Assembly: GCA_037834085.1 (NCBI GenBank)
Contig: JBBMKC010090414.1
Span: 1-27,405, forward strand
Direction: 5' to 3'
Source: Bipalium vagum
Taxonomy: Eukaryota; Platyhelminthes; Tricladida; Geoplanidae
DNA length: 27,405 nt
Numbering within the stretch: the stretch's first letter is position 1; each line of letters begins with the position of its first letter. Below, piece by piece: positions 1 to 10,722 of this stretch. A model generated the notes under the pieces. It did no database searches and had not been told where the DNA came from. It saw only the letters and a list, made by a program, of their open reading frames with translations. A program made the translations under genes and the position numbers.

Positions 1-840
1 ACAGGTTTTCAATTAACACAGGTGACAATAACTTATATTTACAGTGTACGGAATTAAATGTTCAAATAAAAGAGGTGCTCAGCTAACAAAGGTGTTCATT
101 TATGCAGGTTTCACTGTAATTAGTTTCTATAAAATATAAAGTGCATCAAAATGAAAAAGTGAAAGATCAGAATTATTTACCGAAAATATATTAGCTTGTC
201 TTAATTAAATTTCCTAATACTTTTTAATTTTTTGATTATCTTTTTCTAATTTTGAAGATGGAGAAAATTCATTTTCTTTATATTCTAAAAACCACAGCCA
301 AACATTCTGTCAAAACATGTAGTCAAGAGTGCAGCTACTTCTTAAAAATAAGGGAATGTGGATATTTTTTTTGTGCAATGGATATGTATAACATTTTTTA
401 ATGTTTTCAGTTTAATAAATCAATAATTCTTTTATTTAATAATGAATTACGTAAAAAACCATTTAAATTGAATTTACGAGTTAAAAAACGATATTTTTGT
501 GAGTCCATTTCAACGGCCAGGTACTGTAAATTATCTAGATTTCTGTATATGTTGTTTTCGATTTTTTAAGAAAAAATGTAATTTTTTTAATATTTTTAAA
601 TTTCAATTTTTTAGAAAAAATTTAACTTTTGATTTTTTTTATTCTGGAAAGAAGTATGAAAAATTTTATTTTTAATTTTTTATTTTTGAAAAAAGTATGA
701 AAAATTGAATTTTTTATTTTTAATGACTTTTTTGACTATTTTTTATTTTTATTTTTTAATATTTTATATATTTTTATCTTCACTAAATTTTTATTTTTTG
801 TATATTTATTTTTTGTGCCTATTTTTATGGGGCCTGTTTT
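1..840. other. AT-rich non-coding stretch
   Basis: I see no gene here. The part from about 540 to 830 is dominated by runs of T broken by short A runs, which is low-complexity sequence. Short open frames on the minus strand are rich in Lys, Ile and Asn, as expected from chance translation of such DNA. Confidence 0.6.
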
Positions 841-844
841 AAAT

Positions 845-1037
845 ACAATTTTAGGATTTAGAGATGAAAAAGTGATTGAAACTTTAACAGTAATTGATAC
901 AAAAGACAATGCAAGATGTCGTGGACACACCCAAAGACTTTTTGATGAAATAGTTTGAGAAGTAAAGTTTAAAGAATCTCCAATGAAAAAATGTATTGAT
1001 AATTTAGCAGAAAACCAGAAGCAATATATGAAAGGAT
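845..1037 (+). pseudogene. Unrecognised interrupted open stretch
   Basis: One forward frame reads as plausible protein, including the segment VIDTKDNARCRGHTQRLFDE and, further on, ESPMKKCIDNLAENQKQYM. Its composition is charged and mixed, unlike the surrounding low-complexity AT sequence. The frame is interrupted, and I do not recognise the family. It could be the remnant of a transposon or host gene, or chance. Nothing nearby gives it a function. Confidence 0.2.
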
Positions 1038-1199
1038 AAGGAGGTCGGGAGAATTTGATGAAGTTATTAGGAAATAATTTATATGGCAGAATAACTCGAA
1101 AAAATTGAAACTGAAACTCATATTTTTAATGAAAGTACTGATACTGATGCAATCAATGTTTATAAGTGAGTGTGGCATAAAGGTTGTTGAGGATAAATG

Positions 1200-1935
1200 A
1201 TTATGAAAAAGAAAAATGATTATTTAGATGGAGATGGGGGACTTATTTATGGATTGTTTCTTTGTCCAAAATAAAAGCATGTATCACAATTACACCAGAC
1301 AGGATAATTGAATTAAACAAAACACTTATCACAAAGATATAATCGATATTAACAAATATTCATACTTGTATAATGTGTTACATTATTATCCTCTGAACTA
1401 TGTAACCTTCAGCTCGAGGTTATTACCCCGTCACTTATGATATTAGCGTGATCATCCCTCAATTGAATCAAATTAACTATAAAAAGCTTTATCATTTTAT
1501 ATTAATAAAATATTCGGTAGTATACACAGACGATAATAAGAACAAAAACACCCCAGGTAAAACACACAAGTAGTCAACTGAAAAATTACCCTTCTAAATC
1601 GAAAAAAATAGAGTAGAAAAAAATAAAAAGAGAAACAAAAACAAAGAACAAACTCTGACCGTCAACTGGAAATTGGTCTTTGGGTTGTTAGACCCGTTTT
1701 CTTATAAACGACCAAGCCACACAAGACCCATCAATGAATCCTGTCACATAAAATTTATAATAAAAATTGATAACCTGAAACAAATGGATTCATGACCTAA
1801 AATATGTTTTACCAAAAGTTCTTCAGACTCTAATTTTCATTCGAAAAATTCATGACCTCCAAAAAAAATCGATTGTGATCTTTACTAAAAAATGGAAAAA
1901 TCAGCCCTGATGAAGACCTGAAACATCAATTTGCA
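1200..1935. other. Non-coding stretch before mariner remnant
   Basis: I see no gene or RNA in this AT-rich stretch. It may include the missing 5' part and terminal repeat of the mariner copy that follows, but I could not find an inverted terminal repeat. Confidence 0.5.
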
Positions 1936-1937
1936 AT

Positions 1938-2660
1938 GATGAATTGAAAGCTGTCGTGGAAAATGACCCGAGCCAAACTACCACAGATTTAGCAACAAGA
2001 TTTGGGTTTTCCTTCCCAACTATTTTGGCTCATCTATGACAAATTAATTAAGTCGAAAAACTCGAAAGATGGATTCCATCGGGATTGACAGACATCCATA
2101 AGAAAAAGCGCTTCAATACATGCATATCTCTTCTTTCCCGGAACAAGAGTGATACATTTTTGCACCGTATTGTTACCAAAAGTGGATCAACTATGACAAT
2201 TGTAAGCGTACTGCACAATGGTTAGATGCAGATTTGATGGCCACGTCGTGGAGTGATATACAACAGTTTCTTGAAACATGGTCAGACAATCACAGCAGAG
2301 TTAAACTGTATTCAATTGGAAGAAATGATGAAGAATCTGGCAAAAAATTATCCAATAGAGATAAACCAATTCTGCTCTATGACAATGCCCCTCCGCATGT
2401 TGCAAATCTGACTCAACTAAAAATTTTGGAGATGGATTTGGAAACAATCGGTCATCATCCTTATTCTCCAGGCCTTTGACTTACATATTATTGTTTTTTC
2501 CTGTATTTGGACAACTTTCTACAAGGAAAAATGTTCAAGTCCACAAAAGCTGTGTAAAATGCCTTCACTTAATTTGTTGATTCCCTCAAACCAGAGTTTT
2601 TTGATAAAGGCATTTCCGACCTACTTCGATAAATTCCATTGTTCCTTTTTAAAGATTTCT
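1938..2660 (+). mobile_element. Mariner transposase remnant
   Basis: This is a decayed mariner (Tc1/mariner superfamily, cut-and-paste DDE transposase). In order one sees a helix-turn-helix piece (DELKAVVENDPSQTTTDLA), an LLSRNKSDTFLHRIVT piece leading to the first catalytic region, and the DNAPPHVANLTQ motif with the second catalytic Asp. A HHPYSPGL motif follows, and then a C-terminal piece with DNFLQGKMF and LKPEFFDKGISDLL. The spacing from DNA to SPGL fits mariner D34D. The third catalytic residue, Asp in the family's SPDL, is Gly here. A block after the QWLDAD segment is missing, and there are several in-frame stops and frame changes. The longest open piece runs 2234-2479. No terminal inverted repeats were found, so the ends are approximate. 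The copy is inactive. Confidence 0.85.
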
Positions 2661-2669
2661 TTAATAAAT

Positions 2670-3350
2670 ATTTTGTCTTAAATCCATGCATTTCATACTT
2701 AGTGACCCATAGTTTGTCGTTGAGAATATTTCGACAGTGACGAGGCTTGTTGGCATTGAACTGGTTGTGATGAGGTTTGGGGAGTTGTCGACTTCTTTTC
2801 TAATTGGTTGAAAATAATCGTTATAAGGAACCAATTATACAATTACTTATTAATCAGTTAATTATTCTTTTTTAATTCCATAAATAAATATTTTGTGTGA
2901 AATTTAAATTGTGTAAAAAAATGTGAGTTGGGTCCTGTCTTATTTTCAAATTTTTGCTTGATGCTTGGTTTCTATATCTCAGTGTTCCTCCTTGCCTTCT
3001 TCAGAGTCATATTCATATACTTTAGTAACAAGTCATAGTCAAACATTGCATGTTCCTCGGTGATATAAGGCGAACAAAATCTTTCAATCTACCATCTTAA
3101 AACTAAGGGTAACCCCAGCGTCAACATTTTAGTCAATTGGAATCGAGCAAACATTATTAATAAATTTTATTTTCATTAACATTTTATTTTAGCCTTATCT
3201 CCTATCCCCTATCTCCAGTCTATCTTCTCTTGTTTCAATGTGATAAGATGAGCTAATTTTTAATAATAAATAATAATAATATTAATAAATAGTAAAACAT
3301 AGTCGATCCTTTATTTTTAAATTGTTTTTGACCATGATGATTCTTTTTAT
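2670..3350. other. Intergenic stretch downstream of bHLH gene
   Basis: No gene is recognised. The stretch is AT-rich with a TAATAA-type run near 3260-3290. It lies past the 3' end of the minus-strand bHLH gene and would hold its 3' UTR and polyadenylation region. Confidence 0.4.
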
Positions 3351-3417
3351 TATACATTATACCAAAATTGATCCCTTTGATAGACAAAGGACCAAGGGGA
3401 GAGATGTCAGAACTTGT

Positions 3418-3933
3418 TTAACGAGCTCCTGTCTGTTCCAGCAGGAACAATAATGATCGGATATATTCAATCGCCATTCGCAACGTTCGAACCTTGGATA
3501 GTCGCGTTTTACTGGTTTCCATGTGAATACATTTGCGCAGCTCAGCGAAGGCACTGTTGACCTGCTGAACTCGTCTTCTTTCCCGGGCATTTCTTTTGGA
3601 AATTTCGACCCTCAGTTCCGTTTGGCTTCCAATCTGAACTTTTGTCTGGGTACTTTGGTTGATGATTTGGGTGAACGCAACGTAGTCCCGGCCCCATTTA
3701 TCAATGCCACATGGTATTTCGCAGTAACCTGTCACGAAATACCGTTGATTGACCTGGTGACCCAGGCGATAGATTAAGAAATTTGGCTCCATATTAATGC
3801 TTGGGATGACGACAGGCTTTCGTATGAGAGTGTTTGCTGTTTCTTGTGATTTTATATATCCTTTGTTTGTGTCAATGAAGGTGAGACAATGGGGACAAAC
3901 ATTTGGACAAGTCGACCCACCTGTTTCCAACAA
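3418..3933 (-). CDS. Achaete-scute-like bHLH transcription factor
   Basis: The product should bind E-box DNA as a dimer with a class I (Daughterless/E12-type) bHLH partner and act in the nucleus, in this family usually in neural specification. A bHLH domain lies at about residues 113-166 of the open frame. Its basic region is KRNARERRRV, with the E-box-contacting Glu in NARER. Helix 1 is VNSAFAELRKCI and helix 2 is SKVRTLRMAIEYIRSL; the SKV.TLR.A.EYIR pattern is typical of achaete-scute. The protein stops only a few residues after helix 2, so there is no long C-terminal tail. The frame is open from 3936, where a stop precedes it; the first in-frame ATG is at 3792, giving 124 aa with the bHLH near 66-119. 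The codon at 3933 is TTG, so the 47 residues before the ATG are coding only if an upstream exon exists. TPPP lies upstream on the same strand. Confidence 0.8.
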   Translation of the reverse strand: MLETGGSTCPNVCPHCLTFIDTNKGYIKSQETANTLIRKPVVIPSINMEPNFLIYRLGHQVNQRYFVTGYCEIPCGIDKWGRDYVAFTQIINQSTQTKVQIGSQTELRVEISKRNARERRRVQQVNSAFAELRKCIHMETSKTRLSKVRTLRMAIEYIRSLLFLLEQTGAR

Positions 3934-3939
3934 TGATTA

Positions 3940-4840
3940 CTTTCTGGTCTCTTTCCAAGTGAAAAGATTTCATAAAACCAAATAGGGTTTAAGTTTTATT
4001 TGTATTTCAAATCTGATAGTGCTCTCTCCAACGTCAGTCCCCTATTGCGTTGTTTGAATGTACAACTAAACCGATTTGAAGCTTTTATTAAAGTGTTAGT
4101 TGAAAAGACCAGTCTTTATTTGTATGTTCACAACATTTGTTTGCCTTTCATTTAATTATTTGACAGTAAATTAGGACCATTTACTTTTCCATTTCCTCAT
4201 AGGACGTCCAACGAAAACTCTCGTATGACTATATAATTAAGAGTTTTGATCAAATTATTATTATTTTTTTTTTAATATTATTATTACTATTGTTATAATT
4301 TATTATTATTAATTATTATTATTTATTAATATCATTTTTTATTATTATTTTTATATTTTATAACTATTTTTTATTTTTTATTATTATAATTAATTATCAT
4401 TATTATTATTATTATTAATATACTTATTATCCCATTGTACCATTGCTTTCCTTACATAACCTTTTATGAATCGACAGTAATATTTACAACAAAAGCTTCC
4501 AAGATTTCCAACGTCCGGGTCGGTTAAGCATTTAGTTTGCACCTATTTCTGATTGGTCTGTTTGTACACCGTCTTTGTTCACTGAATGACCGACCAACCT
4601 GACTCCGCGCCTCAACAGCTCGAGTAATGCTCACTCGATTGCAGTTCATCGTTTTTTAACTAATTTTAACACTAAAATGATTATTTTCAAATTAAATTAT
4701 TCTTTGAACACAAACGTCTCACTTGGAGACTTAAAACGGTGTCAATGATTTACCAGAGCATTTCAATAAGGAAATGATGTATTTCAAATAAAACCAATAA
4801 AATTGGAAATAAAATCGTAATGAATAAATAAAGTAAAATC
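3940..4840. other. Spacer between TPPP and bHLH genes, with TTA-rich run
   Basis: This lies upstream of the bHLH gene and downstream of TPPP, both on the minus strand, so the bHLH promoter should be here. The part from 4255 to 4435 is an imperfect ATT/TTA simple repeat. The part from about 4500 to 4650 is clearly less AT-rich than its surroundings but has no recognised gene. I could not identify a specific promoter element. Confidence 0.45.
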
Positions 4841-4846
4841 GAAAAA

Positions 4847-5362
4847 TCATTTGTTATCGTAAGTTCCGGCTCCTTTATAACCACCAACATAGCCTTGTTG
4901 AGCGTTGGCACCAGCAAGATATTCTCTGCCCTCAATACCTTTACCTTGTCCGGTCTCCATATCAAATCTTTCTTTGTGAGCACCAGTGTAACCCTTAACG
5001 TCGGTCAGTCGAGCTGTTGCCGCGTCGGCAGAAATGCCAGTAGTACCGTGACCAGCAGGATTTCCCTTTGTGATTTTAGTCTTCAATTCTGCAACGGCAT
5101 CATCATACTGCAGATTTCTGGCACCCATGTACGCTTCTGCCAGTGGTCCTTCGACAAATCTCATGAAATCGTTGAAGTCCACTTCCTTTTTGGCATTTCC
5201 AATGTGCTTTCGAAATTGAATATCACACCGATTCTGATCGAATCCTTTGCAATATATTTTGCAGTCTGTGCAGATCTTTTTCAGCGTTTTGTCCGTGCAC
5301 GTCGTAGACCCCTTCTTGACGGAGTCGCAGAAAGCCATAAACGAATCCCTTATATCTCCCAT
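4847..5362 (-). CDS. TPPP / p25-alpha family protein
   Basis: Tubulin polymerisation promoting proteins bind tubulin and bundle microtubules in the cytoplasm; family members are common in ciliated eukaryotes. The 171-aa product starts at an ATG (MGDIRDSFMAF) and lacks the long disordered N-terminal tail of vertebrate TPPP1. Residues 1-95 form the p25-alpha helical, EF-hand-like part (KKICTDCKIYCKG, then DFNDFMRFVEG). The C-terminal half carries the family signature: GTTGIS near 106-111, ARLTDVKGYTGAHKERFD at 117-134, then GQGKGIEGRE and GYVGGYKGAGTYDNK at the end. The GxGxGxxGR pattern and the GTYD ending are diagnostic. The N-terminal half is Cys-rich (C12, C22, C31, C34, C38, C46). It is a single uninterrupted exon and looks intact and functional. 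Confidence 0.95.
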   Translation of the reverse strand: MGDIRDSFMAFCDSVKKGSTTCTDKTLKKICTDCKIYCKGFDQNRCDIQFRKHIGNAKKEVDFNDFMRFVEGPLAEAYMGARNLQYDDAVAELKTKITKGNPAGHGTTGISADAATARLTDVKGYTGAHKERFDMETGQGKGIEGREYLAGANAQQGYVGGYKGAGTYDNK

Positions 5363-5642
5363 TTTAATGTGTATATAAAATCAAATGGATAATGCTAAAA
5401 GTGTTGCTTGGCGTTGCTAATGGAAATTTATACAGAATCAAATTTGAATTTTAAATTAATATCGATTTTATTGATTTCGTTAATCATTGGTGTTTTGCCA
5501 AATGCCAATCAACGATATTTTTTTCATTTATCATATTTATTTCATTTATATTATCATTTTTATTATCGTTAGTCTTCGTTCTTGTGGCTAATAGTATTTT
5601 TGATATTATTAAATACCTTTAAAACCAAACGAAAACAAAATA

Positions 5643-5830
5643 AGCTCATTTGCAACAGATTAAAGAAGTCTTGTATTCGGTGCGATGTTTTGCCTCATCC
5701 ACCATACTCCCCGGACTTGGCTCCTAACAACTATCATTTACCTAGGTCTCTCCAAAATTTTTTGAACAGGAAATCTTTCAGTGTTGATGAGTCACTTAAA
5801 AGGTATTTTTATTGGATAAAAAGAATCAAA
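5643..5830 (+). mobile_element. Mariner C-terminal fragment
   Basis: This is a second mariner remnant, separate from the copy at 1.9-2.7 kb. It shows VLPHPPYSPDLAPNNYHLPR followed by SLQNFLNRKSFSVDESLK, the block around the third catalytic Asp of mariner transposases. Here SPDL is intact. The region before it, reading AHLQQIKEVLYSV, is in another frame. A weak match to the mariner C-terminal end may continue to about 5960. Both catalytic upstream motifs are absent, so the piece is inactive. Confidence 0.75.
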
Positions 5831-5989
5831 TGATAAGCAATATGATTATCACTAAGTTAAATGTTCTAATTGTTTTGTCTCTCTTTTGCTTAACCTTATT
5901 TTTCCTTTTTGAAGTTTGGAAGTTACCCTTGTGGAATATGAAAGACTGGCTTGAGTAGGATGACAATAAAGTATTTGCCAATCAATTGT

Positions 5990-6495
5990 ACCGGTAAAAT
6001 TCCCTCTGATAAGAACTACTTCTCAACCGACTAGTTTGGTGGGGCTATAAACAAGACAAAACACAGGAAATAAGTGAAAAAATAAAATATTAATTACTTG
6101 AATAGATTAGTTCTTATCGGTTTCAAAATTATTATTAGCACAACTGTCACAGTAACACTGGCAGTAAAATTTCAGAGAAATAACTATCAATTTATTTCTG
6201 ATTTTAATGCTCTTTTCATTATCAAATGACATCATATATATATAACGATATCATATATGTCATACGAAATGAATAATAAAACTTTACATAACTGACATCA
6301 TCTGACGTATATTTTCACGACAGTTATTACGCTACTCACGAGTACGCCAATTCGCTCCATTTACTCTATGACATCATGTTTGAGTAGACTCATTGTGTAA
6401 TTCGTTATGATTGACCTCTTTAAATCCAATAATAATTAAAATCCATTGATTAATCAATTTTGTAATTTATTATTGTTATTAAGATTCCACGAGGC
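5990..6495. other. Non-coding stretch with imperfect palindromes
   Basis: No gene is recognised. It contains a 38-bp imperfect palindrome (6226-6263), described separately. A short hairpin-forming piece, AGAAATAACT facing TTATTTCT, lies near 6175-6200. It could be the remains of a small non-autonomous element, but no terminal repeats or target duplications are visible. Confidence 0.35.
6226..6263. repeat. Imperfect palindrome
   Basis: The arms are ATGACATCATATATATA on the left and TATCATATATGTCAT on the right, reading as near reverse complements around a centre of AACGA. Such AT-rich hairpins are common in this kind of DNA and may be chance or a transposon remnant. Confidence 0.4.
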
Positions 6496-6499
6496 CCCA

Positions 6500-6815
6500 A
6501 TTTAATATATTATCACTTTTCAGCTATTTCTCTATATTCTAGGACCTCAATTCATTAATTATTTTTAATTACAACCTATTTAGCTGTTTCTTTTCAATCG
6601 TTTATTTATCTTGAAAATCCTTTAGTCAATAATATTTAACTTATTTATTTATTTATATTCTTCATACAAAGAACTTACATAAAATAAGCAGATTTGTTTG
6701 ATCACCAAATAAAATAAATTACTTTTACCTGAAATTTTAAAATTTTAATCAACATAAAATAAAACATCAAATAAGATCAAATTGTCTGAAATCCAAATTA
6801 AATCAAACAAGAAGT
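6500..6815 (+). repeat. Dispersed repeat, copy A
   Basis: This stretch aligns with 20718-21042 in the same orientation. Shared landmarks, in the same order, are TGTTTCTTTTCAATC, a piece like AAATCCTTTAGTCAA, TTGATCACCAAATAAA (TTGATCACGAAATAAA in copy B), ATCAAA runs and ATTGTCTGAAATC. The copies are strongly diverged, with many small indels. No reading frame is shared, so this looks like a non-coding repeat of unknown class. Confidence 0.6.
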
Positions 6816-6869
6816 TTTTTATATAAGCGATGCTAGTCAAATAAAATCTTGGCAAGATTTATACAATAG

Positions 6870-8840
6870 CCTAAATAGAGCCAATGATCTGAACATTTAT
6901 TTCGCCGGTTCTCAAAGAACGCTCTACGACTTCATGTTTTTCATAATTTAGAATAATATTTATTTCTTTGTCTTTCTGTTCTGTGCATTTTCTTTGAAGT
7001 CTCTTTTTCTTTTAGCTTTGTGTATAGTTTGCAACATTAAAGTTTCATAATAATTTTAACACATTAAGAATCTAAAAGCTTCTTTCTGGACCCATCAACT
7101 AAAATTGATAGGCAGTCTTAAATTATATTGTTCCTATTATTTAAACTAGTGTTTCCATTACATATATTTTTGATGGATCCCAAATCCCAAAGATATAGAT
7201 ACAAAATAAATAATATTTCAAAGCAGGTTCTAAATAATTTTTGAAAAACAATTTCTGAAATCATAATGCAATAATAAAGATAATTATTTAATATTTGATA
7301 AAAACTAAATAATTTTTCCATTAATACTAATTTAAATGTAATATATGAATTTTAATTTCAGTCTAATATTTAGAAATAATTAATATTTTCAAAAATAGAA
7401 TTTAATATTTTCTGAGGTATTTAAATAATAATAATTGGCATAAATCGAAAAAAGTTAATAAATAATTTTTTTTGAGAAAATAATAAACGAATTGTTTTAC
7501 TAAAATGTTCGCAAGGTCAAATAATCATTTGAACATTTTTGCCACTGCTTTGTTCGATGGTCGCATTCAATTATTGGTTTCCTGGTACAATGTAACTGGT
7601 TAAGAAATAATCAATTATGTACGGCGAATTTTTGGGACGTAAGAGAATTAGGGAGACCTGGAATCCAGTTGTGTACATTATGCAAATTATTGCATAACAA
7701 TCTGTCGATCAGATTGTTGTGATAAGAATATTTCCATATATATATTTACTCAATGGATAATCACCTTTCAAAAGGGACTGATATTTAAGTAAGTTCTTGT
7801 TATTATGATCCAGAGGATTATAGTAGAGAAATGAAGATAATTCTTCTATCAGGTATTTATGTCCTGTGTAGCTCAACAGGTCTGATGATTATACTACGAA
7901 TTATCTTTTGATATTTTTTGGAAAAATAATTAATTGAAACGTTTTAGAGCCCACCGAGGATCTACAGTGGTCGAGTTCAGATATTATCGTTTTTTGTTTG
8001 TTTAAATAAAAGTGAATTTTACGTCTTAGTTGTTTCAAAACTTTTTTACCATGAGCGAAATATGAAGCGGTTGGTATTTTAGTGTAACTAAAATAGAAAC
8101 ATAGGAACCTTATCAGCGCATTACTTGCGAAGATTAAGCTGATTTTGTAAGATTTTTCTGTTTATGACATGAAGTGAGCTGATTAATAAAAGATGAAAAT
8201 GACAAAATAAAATGGTGATAAAATTTGGGTCGGCAAAAGTTAAAATGATTTTACATTGAAGTACGAAAGATGTGTTCTTTTCACTATTTTGTTTCAAATT
8301 CCAGATATGGTGACCTTATCAAGGTATAATTCAACCGAAGGTTAATTTCTTGTGGGCTCATAAGAAAGCTCTCAGTGGTTTTAGAGGTGTTCTGATAAAG
8401 GCTTTGTTCTTGTTGAGATATTGTTACAAGTCCAGATAGTCATGAGGAATGTAATGTTAATGAACGATTTTAATTAACCATGGGTAATCCTGTAGTTTAG
8501 GTCCCTAACTTATAAAAAAGTTTAATTTTAAAAAACCTTTTAACTACTTATAATTGTAAGTAGTGTTTTATTAATATTTAATTATTATTAATTAAATTTT
8601 AAACCTTATTTTAATTTAGTATTAATTAGTATTTTTTAAAATGAAATAAATAATAAAAAACACAAAAAGTTTTTTATTCCCATGGATGATTATAAAAATT
8701 AATTATAATAAAGTTTAAAAACACTAACAATTATAAATAGCTGAAGAAAAAAATTTTTGATTTATCATAATTATCCATGAGAATCATAAACCTTTTGTAT
8801 TTTTAAAATTGGTTTGAAGATGGATAAGACAGTCTTGAAT
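6870..8840. other. Long AT-rich stretch without recognised genes
   Basis: I see no convincing coding region or RNA gene. The part from about 8470 to 8790 is very AT-rich, with a TTAATTAA-rich core. Imperfect inverted pieces CCATGGATGATTATAA and ATCATAATTATCCATG lie near 8680 and 8765, which could form a weak hairpin. The longest minus-strand frame, at 7118-7321, is Asn/Ile/Phe-rich and looks like chance. Confidence 0.5.
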
Positions 8841-9179
8841 GTAACTAGAGGATGATTAGGGATGTATTCATGATCTCACCGATGGTTTTGTATTGCAATC
8901 GGTAGTGTAACTAAGCAGTCTCAGTTTCCAGATTTTGTTTTATTTGATCAGTCAACTTTGGCCAATCATGATCACCCTTGTCTGATGTTTGTCTATTCGT
9001 TTGAACGAAAGCTGGTCTTCACTGAATGATCACTTACGCAGTGGTCATAAATGTCCTTCAAAACAACCAGAATGCTGTCGGTTGAGTTACAAATGGCAAT
9101 GGCGTAGTCGTCCAGAGATAACATATTTCACTGTCCTTTACATTAGTATTGCTAGGACATCTGGTTCAAGCAAAAACAC

Positions 9180-10722
9180 ATTTTAAAGAATATTCAGAAA
9201 ACACTTTTTTTAAACAAAAAAATTATTTTATTTACAATTAAACGTTTTTCTATGAGCTTTTAGAAGCCAGCAGTAGTCTGCCATTATGCTGACATTCCAT
9301 CTGTCCTAATACCTTTTCTTCATAATGACTATGTGGTGGTGAAATCGTTCAACATGCTCCTCGATATAGGCTCAAAAGCTGCTAGAAAAATAATCCAGGT
9401 ATGAGTTTTAAAAAGTGCATTCTTATACTCATTTGGCATCCTAGGACTTGAAAATCTTGGATCATATTCCAGACTAAATTGTCGTGATCATCCGACTTTC
9501 GGTTTCCTAAAAAATTATGAACTACCGGAACAAATGAATTTCAAGCATTTATCGGATTCAACTTGGAAGAAAAGTTTGTATCTTTAATTAATTGCTGAAT
9601 TTGAGGACCTATGAAAATTCCCTCAATTTTAAAGTATTTGGTTTCGATATCGGTATCGCTTTATAATAGTAACTTTCATCAATAAATTTCACTCTCGTAG
9701 ACTTGGCTAACCCAACAAAAGCATCAGCTTTTTATCCCTATAAACTCTTGTAAAAGCATATGTTAGAGACCGCAATAGGGCCTGGATTAGTGATCATTAT
9801 TATAAATTAATTATTAAGACCGCAAAAGGGTCAGAATTAAAATAATAATAAATTAATTAAAAAGTACATTAAAACAAAAAGGGCAATTAATTATTATTTT
9901 AAAGGGATCTAATCTTGACAATGGCGAACCTAAATTGCCAAGATTAGATCAGGGTCCGCAAGGTGGGACCGATTTAGAATTATCGAGCTAAAAGGAAATT
10001 GACATTCCCCATTGATAAAGCTGGTCTACAATTAATTGATCGTCTGACCGGAATAGTATATAAGGAGATGGAATTCTCAGTGGATTGCCATAAAATTCTC
10101 TGAGAGAAAATTGCTCTTGTAACGACATTTTGCATCAGAAGCCACGAATTTTTCTTGGAGTTAGTAATAATTCTTCATGCTCTCTCGGCGACAGGAGCTC
10201 ACGAGTGGTCCTGTGCGGTTAGGGGGTTTCTGAGCGAACCAGGATGGGCTCAACAAACCACCCTTTTGACATGTCGTCGTCACAACTTCACTTTCTCTTC
10301 TTGTTTTTTTAATTAATTAATTAACATCTGACATTTAATTATTTGATTGTTATTATTCGATTGATTATTGCTATTTAACTTTTAGTGTGATTGATTTTAG
10401 AAAATTTGATTTCAGACTTTATCGATTATTTGATGCATTGTGTTTGTTATTGATATTATAGTAATAAAGTGTTGTTCATAGTTGTTTTGATTCATTCATT
10501 TGCGTGCATGTATTGATAAAAGTGAAGGCGTCAGTAAACCTTGCGAGCTAAGTGTTACGACAGTGTTCATAGTAAAATGAGAGCGTAACACTTTTGATGG
10601 TTCAAAATCATAAAGTTCATCTTGTGTAAATTACTAATTTCGGTCGTCAGGTTTTTTTGATCTGCTGTGATGAAAGAACAAGAAACATAATCGTCAGGTT
10701 TATTCTTGCAGTTTCCTGACAT
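9180..10722 (-). mobile_element. Broken copy of an unnamed repetitive protein family
   Basis: On the minus strand, pieces of a protein family that I remember as abundant and unnamed in arthropod genomes can be read in order. The N-terminal piece (MSGNCKNKPDDY) begins at an ATG at 10722. A middle piece has FIGPQIQQLIKDTNF and then VVHNFLGNRKSDDHDNLVW. A later piece reads LGCQMSIRMHFLK, and the C-terminal block EHVERFHHHIVIMKKRY is followed by DRWNVSIMADYCWLLK. In intact family members the block reads roughly GERFHQDI..ME.RYQG.W....MADYCW. The copy is broken in several places and is interrupted by the LTR-like insert at 9761-10590. The family's mobility mechanism is unknown to me; its high copy number suggests a transposable element. 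A second, shorter copy is at 19945-20110. Confidence 0.6.
9761..10590 (+). mobile_element. Solo LTR-like fossil (830 bp)
   Basis: The segment begins TGTTAGAGAC and ends GAGCGTAACA, giving the 5'-TGTTA...TAACA-3' ends usual for LTR retroelements. Inside, in the forward direction, are a TATA-like AGTATATAAGG near 10054 and an AATAAA near 10463, the arrangement of a U3-R-U5 unit. No coding sequence is inside and no partner LTR lies in the window, so it looks like a solo LTR. It sits within the broken unnamed-family element on the other strand. The 4-6 bases on its two sides do not match, so there is no visible target duplication. The superfamily is not certain; Gypsy-like is plausible from the ends. 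It is a fossil, younger than the element it interrupts. Confidence 0.55.

Noticed and set aside
3523-3985. Plus-strand open frames over the bHLH gene
   Set aside because: They are shadows of the minus-strand coding frame and show no domain.
4255-4440. TTA-rich tract as a CRISPR-like or satellite array
   Set aside because: There are no spacers and no fixed unit; it is simple AT-rich low-complexity sequence.
4895-5392. 165-codon plus-strand frame over TPPP
   Set aside because: It is the antisense of a clearly conserved p25-alpha gene, with no recognisable protein.
7868-7880. TAGCTCAACAGG, like a tRNA or SINE box A
   Set aside because: No box B or cloverleaf follows within a suitable distance.
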